A stretch of DNA of 64,000 bases. Origin: Phoronis australis. Its lineage: Eukaryota > Phoronida > Phoronidae. The stretch is taken from assembly GCA_002633005.1 (NCBI GenBank), contig NMRA01000385.1, forward strand, positions 65,839 through 129,838, read 5' to 3'. This document shows, one piece after another, positions 36,801-51,800 of the stretch. Under the pieces are notes generated by a model, which made no database searches, was not told the DNA's origin, and was given only the letters and a program-made list of their open reading frames with translations. The stretch's first letter is position 1. Each line of letters begins with the position of its first letter. Position numbers and translations under genes: made by a program.

Positions 36801-39800
36801 TTACTAATTTTATCTGTATTGTAGCTGCGGTCAAAGCTATAAACTTGGGGTAGTCCATTCTACCCTGCAGCATCTCTAAACGTTTTTTTCTTCTTCCCAA
36901 AAACCGATGGTACACGTTTGGTAGGCATGCACTAGAGTTTTGTTGAATAGACTGTAACCTGCCTGCAAAAATAAGAATATAATTACTGGGTGATCCATGG
37001 GTGTTGGAATGCCTACTGGATAAGGGTAACAGTGAGTGTGAAGACATTGAAGACACATTATGCAGTGCCATCTGGTGTTATTCTTTGTTTTATCCCTTTT
37101 GAGTACAACTGATTGATATAGTTACTTAGTTTGGACTCAGGTTTGATTAATTTGTATGAGCTGGATTTGTAATTTCTTAACCTTATATTTTGGGAATGCT
37201 TTATTTTTTAAGCTGAAGCTCAGTCATTGTGTTATGTAAGAGGACCAGGGATGTTTGACTCAATTTCTAACAGGTTGAACAACTGGATGTTTTGATATTA
37301 TTGTAGGAGGCTTTGATTACATTCAAACCCATCTGATTGCCACCATAATAATATTCCTTTTTTTCTGGATAGTTTGGCTTCCCATATTTTTGCTGAAAAT
37401 GTTCTACACAGTAAGATGGTGAATCATGTCCAAATAGAAGTACTGCATAAGTTACAAACATGTTCACGCAGTAGCAGCTTGTGGACAGACGTAACAAGTT
37501 ATTGGAGTCTTGGATGCGCTTGCTCGTCTTGCATTGTGCTTAATTAAATGTGCTTATTGTTCCAGTGAAAATTGATCTAACCCCTCCAATTCAAGGCAAT
37601 GTAACAGATAGCAGATTTGGTTTGGCTGACCTCAAGTACAGCAGCGATGTTGCTGCTATCATGGCACAATGGGATGGTATGTGTAGATGTTTCTTAGAAC
37701 TAATAGCATAGTCCGGACTTTTGTTAAATATTTAAGAGTAAGATGAAACAGAATATTTTGATTAGTTTCAAAGTTGAAGAAACAAAGACAAAATGCAAAA
37801 CATTCTAGTGGTTGTATGTAAATTGTTTATATTTTCCAAAGCTGCAACTTGAATACCGTAATGGTGGGTGAGCTTCAACATCCCCTGCAGTTCACTGCCC
37901 ATGCCAAAAGACCATGTTTGCTGCAAGCTTGCAGCAAACAATTTTGTTTGTAGCAAACCAGCCGTAATGTTTGCAGGAGTTTTCCGCTACCCACAACTCA
38001 GCCGCCCATATTGCCTCAACCTTGCTGCAAACACTAAGTTGCGGCAAACTTGGTGATTCAAAAAGTGTTTGCGGAAAGGCTGCTGCAAACTTAATTGATG
38101 AATAAGTGTTTGCAGAAAAGTTGCAGGAAATTTCATTGGTGAAAAGCTGTTTGCAGGAAAGTCGCAGGAAACTGAACTGATGAAAAAGTTATTGCAGGAA
38201 AGTTGCAGGAAACTTAGTTTATTGAATGAAAAAGTGTTTGCGGGAAAGTTGCAGGAAACTTTATTGGTGAAAAGGTGTTAGCAAAGATGAAAAAGTGTTC
38301 ACAAGAAACTCATAGGCAGATTTAAGGGTGGGGGGGCCTTGGCTGCTGCAAAAAAGTAAAATAGTACAGGACTGTGAGGAAATATCGAGCTCATTGTTAA
38401 TGATTAACCCTGGTAATTTAGATGCGGCTCCCGTTTTTTTTTTTGTAGTCTTCCGTTTGTTTCTTAGTAAAAGGTCCACTCCCTCAGAAATTCGAGCCCC
38501 CATATTTTAGGCTGGGTGCCCGATGACCCCCATATCTTAGGCTGGATGACCGACGAGACACAGTGTTGGCCCCCCTGATGGTATCCTAGATCCGCCACTG
38601 AAAGTTATAGAAAAGAGTTTTTGTAGCAAAAATGCAGGAAACTTTAGATAAAAAATTGTGGAACGACTACAACAAACTTAATAGGTGAAAAAGTGTTTGC
38701 TCAAAAGTTGTAGTAAACTTCAATGTTTAAAGTGTTGACATTAAGATTGTGACAATGTTAGAAATTGTGAGATTGTTTTTTATTATTTCAAAGATGCCAC
38801 AAATCCCAGACCCTAAGCAGGGCAGTTACATGTGTTAGAAAACTTACCTAAATGTGACATATGTCTTACCTTCTGTTGCTGGGTAAGTTACATTGTTATA
38901 AACAGGAAAATGCTTAAAGATACCTACATTTGACCCAAAACACTAAGTCTTAGAGAATATAACTGTATCTGCATTACTTTGTTTTTTATTTATTCAGTCA
39001 CCATACTTAACAAATAAAAAACAAAAACTTTCATAATGCTGTCAAAGTTAACTGTACTGTAACTGAAATGGAGATTTTTATAGGCAATGTGGTTTTATTG
39101 CAATTGTAACATGACTGCTTAATGTTCAAGGTTTAGCTCTTGTACATGAAATTAAGGACGTGTTCCCATTCAATGTGCCTAAACTCTCAGTTAACGGACT
39201 CTCAAACACAATGTCGGATGCAAAAACACGACTCACATACATAGGATCGGACACGAAAAGCACGATCCATTCACCCAAAATTCACGGGTTATGGACTCAC
39301 ATTCACGGAGAAACACGGTACAGTCGGACTGCCAAACATGGTTTACGGATAAAATGTAGAAGCCTGATTCGACAGCTGCTTGTTTAATGGGTGCGAGACT
39401 ATATATATTTTTGATCATATATTTGCCTGTAATATGATGACAGTAATTGTTGTGAATTAGAAACATTAAAGGAGAATGCCACCCAATTTAATTAGTCTTT
39501 TTTACCATCTTAATTTGTCTATATCCACATCGCCTCACATATGGTCGACCTCACCTTGCCGAGAGGTGCCGCGTTAACCTGTAAGGAAGGTGAGAAGTGA
39601 CGCAGTGTATTCTGGTTCAAAGTGATAGCTTGTGAAACCTAACGATCCACCAGTCCTGTGAAGTCTTCGTCAGACAAGCTCTCGTTTAAGTCGGGTTTGT
39701 GAGTTGCCATGTTGATGTTTATTATTCAGCGTTCCGTTTCAAAATGAATTCTCATTCTAACCAATGCTTATATCAAACTGAAAGATAGTCTGTCTCATTA

Positions 39801-42800
39801 GACACAATTTGTAATGCCTTTGGAGTATTCGTGCGTGCGAATGTTGTGAGAAGCCAGCAATGAATAATTCACTGTGCTACTGGCTTTAGATCAAGTGCAA
39901 TAAAGGTAATTGACCGGGCACCGAGGCCATGTGAGTGCATGCTAATTCAGTGTTCGATGACAGAAAGCTGTTGCAAAACAATAACTTGATTTTAGATGAT
40001 ATGGTCACATGTTAAGGAAATCCTTATTTAGATGATTCAAATCTTGTTACTATACAACTTTTGCCCTGACGGTTCTTTGGAAGGGAAACCTGAGTTCGCG
40101 GTCCCCAACAAGTACGCAGATTTTCATTTTCGTGGCCAATTCACCAAAACAATTACGTGCACATTATTTCTTTGGCTCACTATTATAGTCTTTTCATGAC
40201 TGGAGATTTAGTTTCCAACTTAAGCTGGCTTGTTTTCGTGATGTCCAGTCCCAGTGGCCACGACGGCCTGATTGAGTTCCGAGCCACTGGCTGGGATAAC
40301 AAGCGTTTTGTGTGTTAAAACTGAAAAAATCGGAAGTCTAAAAGTACAACACACAGCTATGTTTTCCTGTCTGTATTTGACAGAAGAATGATTTGAATTT
40401 TTGACAAAACAGACCCAAACTCCCGTGATCAACAATGGTAAATTGGCCTACTGAACTCTGTAGGCTACTGTACATTCAAATATCTATAAATCCATAACAG
40501 TGAAATAAAACAACACATTTGTTCAAGAACTCGATGTAATATGTACAGGTTTTACATCGAATTTTGATGATTTATTGGTGTAAAACGATGAATTCAAGTG
40601 ATAAGTTGACACCAGTAAGCGTGTTGGGAACGGCTGAACAGACTGCATTCGAACCTGTTACGTCATTGGTTAATTTCAACACCTCCATCTGCTGTCAGGT
40701 AAAACAACTGAACATGCTGTTATCGATTGCAACTACTTGATCTAAATTAATGCAAAGTAGGTTGTTTTTTGGGTGTCATTCTCCTTTAAACATTATATTT
40801 AAACTGCTTTCATTGGCGTCCCTGGCAAACCAGTAGTTTGTAACATCAATTCTCAAGACGGTGATATTGATGTTTGTGACCTGTTTACTTTTAAGTTGAT
40901 GTACAGTAAAAGAAAAGCATTTGAAACAGATTATAGCATGACTTGAAATAATTGTCTCTTGGGAAAGTTAGCTCATATTATGTGTTTTTTCTGGGCAAAG
41001 GTGTTGCCAAATACGTGAAGGTTGATCAATTCCCTTTCTGCATAGTAATAATCACTATTTTGCCCTATTTACCCGACAAGCCGGTGAGTCCGTGCCCGTG
41101 TATTCAGCATGCTTTATTGGTCAAGAGTGAGCTATGTTTGGCTGTCAGTATACCGTGTTTCTACTTCAATGTAAATCTGCGACCCATGGATTTTGGATGA
41201 ATGGATCGTGTTTTGTGAGTCTGATCCCGTGTTTGTGAGTCAGTTAATGGTGTTTGCAGGTACTTGAGTTGATTTTTGTGTCTGCATTGTGTTTACGAGT
41301 GCGTAAACCATTTAGTTAAGGTACCTTGTAATTGATCGGAGTGTGGCTGACATTTATTTTTGGATACATGTAGATACTGCTATAGTTTGTTTTTGCACCT
41401 GTATCAATGTCTTCCAAATTTGGCAAAAGATTTCTATGGAAGTTGACACCTATGCTTCTAATGAGATAACCTAGGCTCCTGGAGATAGATAATCGGACGA
41501 ATCCAACTTCTGCAATGTCCCCTAGAGGCTCTTTTATTTTTCTGCTCTTGTCTCAAATTCTTTAAAAAATCATGATTGTGATTTTCTCCATTGCTGTCTG
41601 AGGTAATATTGATAATCCTCTTGAAGAAGTTTTTTCAATTCTCATTCTGTCGTCAAGTTAACTAATCTGTTGTGCAGGGGGATACTCCATTCATGTGAGA
41701 AGTCCAACTTTGGGAAATGCCTTTGTCAACTTAAGCTCATTTTGCACTGCAGCATTTGTGATGTGTGTATTCCATGTACTACTACACAGTTATATGGCGT
41801 ATGTTTGCCACTGGTTCTCATTTCTAGTCATGAAAACTTCCTGATTGAGATTGACTTTTGAGACATACAATTTCGATTTTCAGGTTTCAGCGACCCAGAG
41901 TCCAACATCACAAAGTATGATCTTGATGTCTTTGTGAATGGTGTGCTTCTGGAGGCCTTCCCCGGTAGGCCAAACACAGAGCGACGGTTTGAGGAACACC
42001 ATTTTTCTCTAAAGAATTCTGACCAGGTCACAGTTAAGGTGACAGCTGAAAATGGTGCTAGAGCAACCACTACCGCTGTCTCTAATGGTTACAGAATTGA
42101 CTTAACCCCACCTACTCTCGTTAGTATCACGGACACTGACAACCCTGGTGGCAGGTAAAAAATATTGAAGGTTGTTGCATTCTGACTGTCGAAATCATGT
42201 TGTGTGGTTTATTGTACATTGGTAAATGTTAATGATCTTATCAGTAATGCACTACTTTAAATGTGCTGTGTTAATTTGGCTTGATCCAGCTGTGTTGTGT
42301 AAAGTCTATCTTGCAAGTATAATGCTTGTGATCTTACTGAATGTATGAAAACCAATGGCTGCAGTTTAAAGCTGCATACTGAAACTGCTCTCAGACAGGA
42401 ATAATTTATTGCCCTATACCAGGCTCAACACATTTTCTCTCATGGCAGGTCATTCATTTTATGCACTGAGCATTGTCTCAAACATTATTGAACTGGCAGC
42501 TTAGCAATTCTTTCCAATCCCAGGAACTGTTTCTCATTTGAGTGTAAGGAACAAGTTGAGGCCCGCTTTATAGCAGAAAGTGCTGCAGATCAAAATAGTT
42601 TCTTTCATGTGTCGCAGGTTTGTAGTTATTTTCAAGCGAGAATGAACAGCTTATCTGAGCACTGGTGATTTAGGGTTAACAGGTGTTATGCAGATGCTCA
42701 CAATTATTTCTCACTGTCAATTTTTCTAACGGAAAGACATCATTGAATTGATCTCTTTACAAATCTGCTGAGGAACAAATATCTATTTTTTAAAGATAGT

Positions 42801-45800
42801 GTATCTAAAGCTGTGTTACGTCTATGATAAGCCCACTTTTGATTTAGATCACTGACCACTATGAATTTGATTTCAATTGAGTGTTCCACATTGTTACTTT
42901 CTTAGGTGAGTGGTCAGGTGATTTCTGGGTTAGCACAGAATTATTGAGACCGTACCATAGACATCTTAACCCTTATCCTGCTAAGCCTCTATTCAGACAA
43001 CTTTCCCTGTGCACTGAGCTAAGTAGGTCACCACTGCTGCGCGCACTGGGCTGTTATGAAGGTCACTCAGATTAATGACNAGTGCAGTTACTTGTATTAA
43101 CCAAAAGATTTCTCTTGATACAGTTATCAGAAGTACGATGACAGACTTTTGCTCTCATGGGAGTATGTGGATGTGGAATCAGGAATTGCAGAGTACAGAT
43201 ACAGTGTGTCACAGCTGTTCAATGGCGTCACTGAACAGGTACTGAGATGCTCTGTATGCAGTCATGAGTAGGGTTATTTTTCTTACGGTATATGCATTTT
43301 GTACCATCTATGCTTTAAAATTTCTGGTATCAAATGTGATGGCTATAAAACAGTGAGTTGATATCTTTAAAGTTTTTATCTCAAAGGGTTAAATCTAGTT
43401 GAAAAAATGTACCAAATTAAATAATGTTTTCCTCTTTTCTGTTATCAAACTAAACACCTTTTTGAGCACAATTTTATACCTTGGCTGAGATGAGAAATTC
43501 CCATCTATTTCTGTGACCTGAGTTAAGGAACTATGCCTGTAGCATCCCATTTTGTCTTGACAAGGGGTTTTCTCCCTGTTTTTGGTATGAAGAGCGTTTC
43601 TGGGCGATGACGTTTTAGGAAATCACCCCTGCTTGATTCTTTCTAAGGCAAGTAAATGATTTTAGGTTTATCCGTTGGTTGGTACTTATGCCAATGAACC
43701 TGTTGGCAATGGATTCATCAGGAAGAACCTGACTATGGCCTTGACTAATGGCGCACAGTACTGCTTCAAGGTGATTGCGATCAACGCAGCACGTTTGTTC
43801 ACCCAACATACTTCACCATGCGTGGTCATTGACGTCACTCCGCCTTCAATGAGAAAGGTAAGGTTTTGTTACTGTGGGGGCGCGACCCTATCTACTGTGT
43901 CAGTGAGTTAGCCACAGGTAATCTGACATAGTGTGTATCAGTAAAGAAGAGTTTGTGGTTAATTAAAGGCATTCAACATGACTTCTTTTTATGCGTGTTT
44001 GAATTGCAATATCACAGGTGCACGTGGGATTACTGGAGGAAGATGAAGAGCTTGATCCCACGGATCCAAGCAACCCAACAGTTCTACACATCGGCTCTGA
44101 GGGACTCAATGCCTACTGGAGAGGGTTTGACTTCCAGAGTGGTATCTCCAAGTACTTTGTGGCGATTGGGACGACCTCTGGTGGCGATCAAGTAGTAGCC
44201 TGGAAAGACATGGGAATGGAGAACACAGGACTGTTTGCTGATCTGGGATTGCAGGTAAACTGGGCTTTGATTTTTGTGTCCTTGTGAAAAAATCAGTAAC
44301 TCATGTGGCCGTGGATTATGTCATTTATTTAATTTTGTTTGTTCAAACAATACTGATGCAATTAGTTCTGTTGCACAATATGGGTAGATACTTATTGGAT
44401 GAATCAAGAAAAATGATCTATCCCAAATTGGTTAGATAAACAAAGTTATTTACTGGTTGAATTATATGATACAAGAAAGTTGACAAATGTTTGTCAAAGT
44501 CATCCACTTACAAGGTATTTTCATTTAATTAATGGATGATTCCGTGAAGGACATCAGAGTCAAGAGGGTTATCATTCAAACTCATTGTTTTTGACTATCA
44601 CAATTCGTAATGAATAAAATATTTAAGTCCGAAAATACGGCATTCTTTCTGGATTGTAGAATTTGCCAAATCCGGTTGAATAACTCAGTTTATAGATCAG
44701 ATTCCTGTGTTTAGTGCTGACTTATCAGGCCTATATTAAGAATTGGGGGTGCACAAACCAAATTGACGTTATCCAACCTTTGCCCCCTCCTCCTATGCTG
44801 TAACTTCCACCACCTCCCATTCTTTGGAAGCCGCCCTTTTTGTACACACATGCCCGCCATAGGTGGATGATAAACTCCAGGTAGCTAGCCAACCATAAGA
44901 ACTTGCAACAAAATTTCACGGATAGTGAGAACGAGGCTTATGGGCTGGGAGCTGGACTGTCTGCCTCAGGTGCAGTATAGCTATAAGCTGACAACTCATG
45001 CTAACTGAAGGTATTAAAATGTGGATTAGATGAACCAGGTAACCCATTGAACAGCTCGAACATGATTAAATTGAACAGGCCACTCACCTGGTACCTATTC
45101 GTCCACTTAGGCATTAAGGTCAGGATTCATTTTACTATCAATGGTTCAGTTAGTTTTAGAAAAGTTGCTTTTATTGGGGTCATGCTTTGAATGTATGTTT
45201 TGAAAAGGTATGGGCCCGGGTCCGTGGTACACTGCCTTGGGGCTGTTTCAAAATTCCTTATTAAAACACTGTTTCTGGTGGTTGAGGACAAATGATAAAT
45301 AGGGTGTACCAAAATGTGCTCATGCTTCACTACAAAGCCAAGAGTTCTAATTCAGTTCATGTGGATTGGATTCTGTGACCAGGCCTGCTGTATGGTTTCA
45401 TCTTGTTTTCATAGTAGGTACGTGAACCATCACATGCTCTGAATATACATGGGACAGGCAAACAAATGACTCAGTTTCAGAACAAAAATTTATTGCTCAA
45501 TGCTGCTGGAAAACTAAAAAAAAACATCAAAGAATTGCAAAGATATTCAATCATCCCCAAGTTAAGGAGCAGTGCATATAGTTCTTGTTCTTCTGTGAAT
45601 TTAAACCACTGATCTTGTTGGTGAATCAATGAAGAATGCTTTTATTGACATTTGAATTGTAAGTGCATTTTTGGGACATCCTGTTGAACTGTTCAAATTT
45701 CATCAATACCTCTATTTCAGATACATAAAAATCGTCGCTATTTGGGTTTAGGAACTTAGGTAGATTTTCTAATCTTCAGCTTGCAACTAAATTCAACGAA

Positions 45801-48800
45801 GCATCATCAATTCTTACAAGATTAGCTTCTAAGTGTCAAAAAGACATCTGTGAATCAGTCAAATTTCTATGATACATCAACATGACTTTTGTATACATAG
45901 TCAGAACCAACAAAGTCGATGCTTATCAAAACAGAACATTATCAGCAATTCCTAAAGGCCTGTTTGCGAGGGCAATCGGGAGAACATGGGAGATGGGTCA
46001 GCCGGGGAAAAAGAGAGACAGGGTATCTTACAAAATTTCCCTAATTTGTTTGTGTTAACGTGGATTTTGGTTCATTCAAGAGTTAGCTATTATCAATGGT
46101 TTATGAAAATCTCTGAAATCTTTGTTTATCAATGGTAGAACATGTACAGTACTTTGACTACAGTAATCTGTTATACATAACTCTTTATACACAGTAGTAA
46201 AACATCGTACCCTGATCGTCTGTTCAACTTGTGCTAGTTGGTTACAAAAAACTCTTAGTGATGATCCATACTATTCTTATGTTACTTTGGGAAAGAGTAT
46301 CGACATTTTATAGTTGTACAACCTCAGAAATATTAATCCCTTTGTATAATTCACGGAACAGTGGCCTTCAAGTTCTTCAAACTTCCATCCCTTCAATACA
46401 ATAACTTTTGGTTATTTGCGCTGAATGTCATGATACTGCTGTGCTTTGCGTGTACTAGAAATCTTTTTTAACCTTGTGAATTGTTGACAGTGCCCGGAAA
46501 GGCAGAGCTAGGGGCAATTGCTTTGGTCCGCCTTTCTGAGAGAGGACCCGTTATTGTGAAAGGATAGATAACCTGTATCATTAAAATATGTGTGACCTTC
46601 CAACAAGTGACTTTTCATAACCTGAAAGTTTGTATGATTTTAATAAAACAGTAACATGGAAACATAATGGTTTCCATTATTGGGACATGTCTCTCTGAGG
46701 GATGCTGCTTAAGAAGTTATCAATAAGAAAAATATGCGTAGGATGGCTACATGGATGCATTGGGTACCCTTCAAGGGCTGGGCCCGTAAACATGAAAGGA
46801 AACCAGAAATGAGCAGCAGCTGATGCTATTCGTCAGGTTCACAAGTTTTTATCAAGTGACTGAGTTTTGAGGAGAAACAAAACAGATGGTGACTCCATTA
46901 TCTCTTGCCAGAGAGTTCCTGGCGAACTACACTTGTCTGATTCATTCTTTTAAAAGAGGTTATTTAATGAGATTGTGATCTTCCAGCCGTTCAGCAGCAG
47001 TAGCCTCTACTACTACATCAGTGTAAAGTGTGTGAACGGAGCTGGTGATGAATCCAGCGTGATGACATCCAATAGGATCAAAGTATTGGCTGGCAACGAG
47101 CCTGGCGTGGTGTTTGACGGACGTGTCAAATATGATGACGCCAGCTGGCAGGATGATGTCACTTCAGTCGCGATGTCCTTCAAGGGATTCAAGTCTGAAG
47201 CTTGCGGTATCATTGGTAAGATCAAGTGGTTGAAATGAACTTGCAAGGATACCATTTCCAAAGTTATTTTACTTAAACATTTCTGAATGTCTTATCTCAG
47301 TCTACTTGTATGTCCGTTTGAAACCAGTCCTTGGAACTATTTATTTTGTATTCATGCCTTGAATTTCTTGCCAATAGCTACATGTCATTTGTTTGCAGTC
47401 TACTAGTGAAGTTGAACCATATTTTGTCTTAAAACCTTGTTTTAGTTGTTTTTCCTAATTATGTTATCTTTTTGATCAACCTATAATTAATTATTGCTGG
47501 ATGTCTGTGTCTTCATTTTAGGTTATGACTGGGGTATTGGTAGTCAGCCGGGCTACACAGACCTTCAGCCATTCATGATGGAGGGTATTGTGATGGAGAC
47601 TAACAACACGGGCTATGCACAGGCTAATCTTCACCTGACCAAGGAAAAGGTATTACCTGCTGATTTGTTGTAGCGTTAGAATTTCACCAATAAATTCATG
47701 TGCAGAATAACTGAAATATTTTCTCATTTTGCATGAAAGTTACAGTGACTGTCATGGAAAAAGTTTAATCTGCTCTTTTTTTGTCTCCTGAATTAGACTT
47801 CAACAATGTTGTGTGGTATGAATATCACTTATTGTAGGAATTCATGATTGTACGAGGAGCAGTTTCCATTGAATTTCAGCAGTAACACACCAACATATTT
47901 GCGCTACGCTTTGTTTTACCATATGTCCTCAGAACCTTGTACGAACGTGGCCTGAGATACTTACAGACATCTGTTGACATGAAAATTACTCTGTTCTATA
48001 ACGCTCATGTGCACATTTAAATCCTTGTGCTTTTATTTGAAATAATGAATTTTCACAAAGCTTGATTTTTGTTCATGCATTTTGCATGCAGTTGCATGCA
48101 CCTAAGCTTCACAGAAAAACATGGTATCATGTAAATGTGCATGTCAGTTCTAGGCAGAGACAATTTTGGCGCGTAGATGTGCATATCACTTGTAAGCATA
48201 GAAACCTTAGTAATATTTAGATGTGCGTATCAGATGTAGGTACAGACAATCTTGGAATTTAGGTTGTGCATTTCTTAAGTGGGTGGTTTTGTGTTATTAT
48301 CATTTTTCCTTTCTGAGTGCTAAAATTAGATCTAGTTAAAAATGTTAATTGAAAAAATGTGAAGATCTACCATTTTGTAAACTATTACAAGTCTAGCTGC
48401 ACTCACATGCTATTTAAAAATTTGCTGCTCGGCTTCACTGTAGTGACTCGCACATATTAGCATACATTAAAATGTAGGTACAGCTTCAAATATAGGAGCA
48501 TGTCATTAGGTAATGGCCACTTAAATGGGTCCTACATTTTGAGAACCTGTTTTCTTCTATAAATAACAGGTATCAAAGTGGTTCTCAAAATATGGGACCC
48601 TATAAGTGATTATTGCCAGAACCTACATCAACATGCGCATGTGAGGTACACTTCATGTAGTCAAATATAATTGCGCCAGTTTGTCAACATTCATAAAAGT
48701 ATAGAACACTCATAGTGTTATTTTTGACAGGCATTTGTGACTGTGCGAGCCATCACGGGTCATAACTGTCATGAAGACATCGTTGTGTCCGAGTCTGACG

Positions 48801-51800
48801 GATTCCAGCTGGATTCTACACCACCCACTTTGGAACTGAAGGAGTTTGGTACAGTGGTTGACCTAAACGACCCTCATCGTGTAATCTATGAGTCCAAGGA
48901 AGCAGACATGTTGAGTTTCCAGTGGAACAGCACGGATTATGGTAGGTTTAACTTCAATTTAATTTTTATTAGTGCCCACAGACAATCGTTAGGGTGCACA
49001 CTATTTTGACCAATTCCATAGCTATAATCATGGGCGGCGCACCATAGGGTCTGGGGGCTATAGCCCGCCACTTTTTTCAGTGCTGCGCCACCCACGGTCT
49101 AAGGGCAGTGCACCACAGGGGGCTGGAGCTATAGCCCCACTTTTTTCAGTGCTGCTCTGCCCATGATAATAACTTGTCTCTGTTTGTGAAATTAGTTCAC
49201 TATGCATGAACTTATTTGATGTCTGCTTTAATTTGTACTAACTTGAACTTCGCATTGAAAATCGTGCTTTGCATTGCTGAATATGATTTCCACGTAGCAA
49301 CGTTATTCTTCTTCACAACAGTGAAAAGGGTGATTAAAAGCACTTACAGGTCCGTTACTCTTAATTGCAAACAATCTCACTGTGGATAGAGGGAAGTTCT
49401 TTTCTCATGCAACTGGTTTCAATGAATTAGTGTTTGATCATTGCCATATTGCGTTTCAAACTCAAGAACTTTAAAGTTAAACTACAATTTTGTTTCATGT
49501 TTCATTTCTAACTATTTTCATTGATATTTCAACAGGAATTGAAAACAAAACTATGTACTACCGTGTGGGGAGTCTACCTGGGACAGGAGACCTCCAAGAC
49601 TGGAAAGCCACAACTGAGTACCATATGCCGTTGGGCACGGTTAAACTAACCCAAGGACAACTGGTAAGAACCATGCTAATCTAGAACTGAATTTTGATGG
49701 TTGATTTAAGGTATACTTCTCTATGAAAAAATAGTTAATCATTCCAATCTTTAGTTGTTACAGCTAAAGGCAAACAAGTGTTTAAAATACACCCACTGCT
49801 ACAGATCGGTTGGCATTTTTATAATATATAATGCCCCATGTGGTGTTATTTTGCAGGTGATGTTCAAACTGATCAAAAATGAGACAATTTGAGGCCTAGA
49901 AGAAAACACTGTAAATTTTTTAGTGCTAATTTTAAATTTCTCAATGACAAACCTTGAACAATAGCTCTACTCAGCAGCAAACTGCTGATGTTGCTCTTCA
50001 AAAGTTTGCCCAAACATCAGGTTTTCTTCCTTTTCCTAAGGTTGATTAATTCCTTATGCACAAATCCCAGTAAATGCATTGTGTGATATACAAAAAATTA
50101 GATACACACATCAACAAAAACAAGAGTGCTGCATGGGTACCACGTCTGGTCAAAAATGACTTTCCTATCTAGTTATCTGAAACAAAGTAATGCTTTTTAA
50201 CCCTCCATAAGCCTCAAAAATTTGGAGCAAGATTTGAAATCAATCTCTTTTCAAAGTCTGCTAGACGGGCAAGCATGATACCTACGCTTTAGGCAAGTTA
50301 CACAACTCTTGAAAGACCATGCACTGACCAAGAATAACAAATATCCAGTTTGTGACAGAAAGTGATTCTCTATTTCTGCTTTTATTGTTCAAGTGCTATT
50401 CCAATGCTGCATTAGCACATGACAAATGGAGGACTGGTTGAAATCTCCAAATAGGATTTAGTTTCCATTTAATAAAGAATTCGTCCCGTTTCAAGGTTAA
50501 CCGAATTTTACATTTTCCTAGGGTTTCTAATTACTGAAGCATCTGAGCAGAGTCTTGTAGGTCATGTTCTGCGCAACCAATTGTGTAGTGAAGCACGTTC
50601 TTCAACTCTCACTTGCCCATAGGTGTTTGGTGAACTCCGCTCTGTGGATCAGCTCGGCAATAGTGTCAGGAAATTAACACCAGGTGTCACTGTGGATGTG
50701 ACGCCTCCATACGTGGAGAACTATCGCTGCCATCCTTATGTGTCGACTACAAATCTCGGATTTGATTGCAGCTGGAATATCGCTAGTGACAATGAGAGCT
50801 CTGTTACTTGTGAGTTGATGTAGCAAGATATTTTCCCATTCTAAGGAGAAAACTAATTTTATTAAGCACGCAACTGATTCAGCATTCAAGAATTGGTTAT
50901 CATTATGGAGTTTTCCTGTTACTGCCAACTTGTTCAATTCTATAGCCCAACAACAAGTAGGGAAAAACACCCCTGTAGCCAATATCTTACAAGACTGATT
51001 AACTCCATTCTGGCATTCATGGTTGCAGGGCCAGCTTTATTTTGTTCAATAATTGCTCTAATCTCCAGTAATATCATATTCTAGCCTGACTGGGTTGTGC
51101 TGTTAAAAATAAAGGTTAAGTTATAACATATTTGAACATAAACCAATAGCATTTCTGAAATCCTCGTCAAATGGTGATCATGTTTAGTTTTTGAATTGCC
51201 AAAATCGCCCATCTACAACCGATGTTACGACAATCTATTATCGAATGTACCAATTCACTCTGGATTTGACTGTGTTCACATCTGGTCTGTAATAAGCTTG
51301 GTAGATAATTGGCCTGCCTGTTGTCATATCAGACAAAACACGATGCTTGGCAGTTAACAAAGAAGCTAGATGTTATCACATGCTCACAACCCTCTACGTC
51401 TGGTTATAAGTCACTGAACGGAAAAACACCGTCCTATATGCTCATTGCCAATTAAACTTTCCTAATTTCTTGTCAGTTAGCAGTGTGCTCCACAGAGGAG
51501 GTTTGTAAGATTTCTTAATCAGTGCATAATTAAATGTAAACTTTCTTTCTTCAGACATGGCCATTGCCGTTGGCACGTCTCACAACAGTACAGACATGAT
51601 AGATTGGTATGAACTGCCTCCTTACCGACAAATGTGGAAATACCATTTCTTGGAGAAAAATTTGACCACGGGAGTTACGTACTTTGCCACTCTTCATGTG
51701 AAAAACCTCGTGGGCCATGACATCTCCGTTTCTGATGAGGTTGTCTACATCATTGATCCACCAACTGCTACAGAGGTAATTGGTTTTGGCAAGTGTTTTT

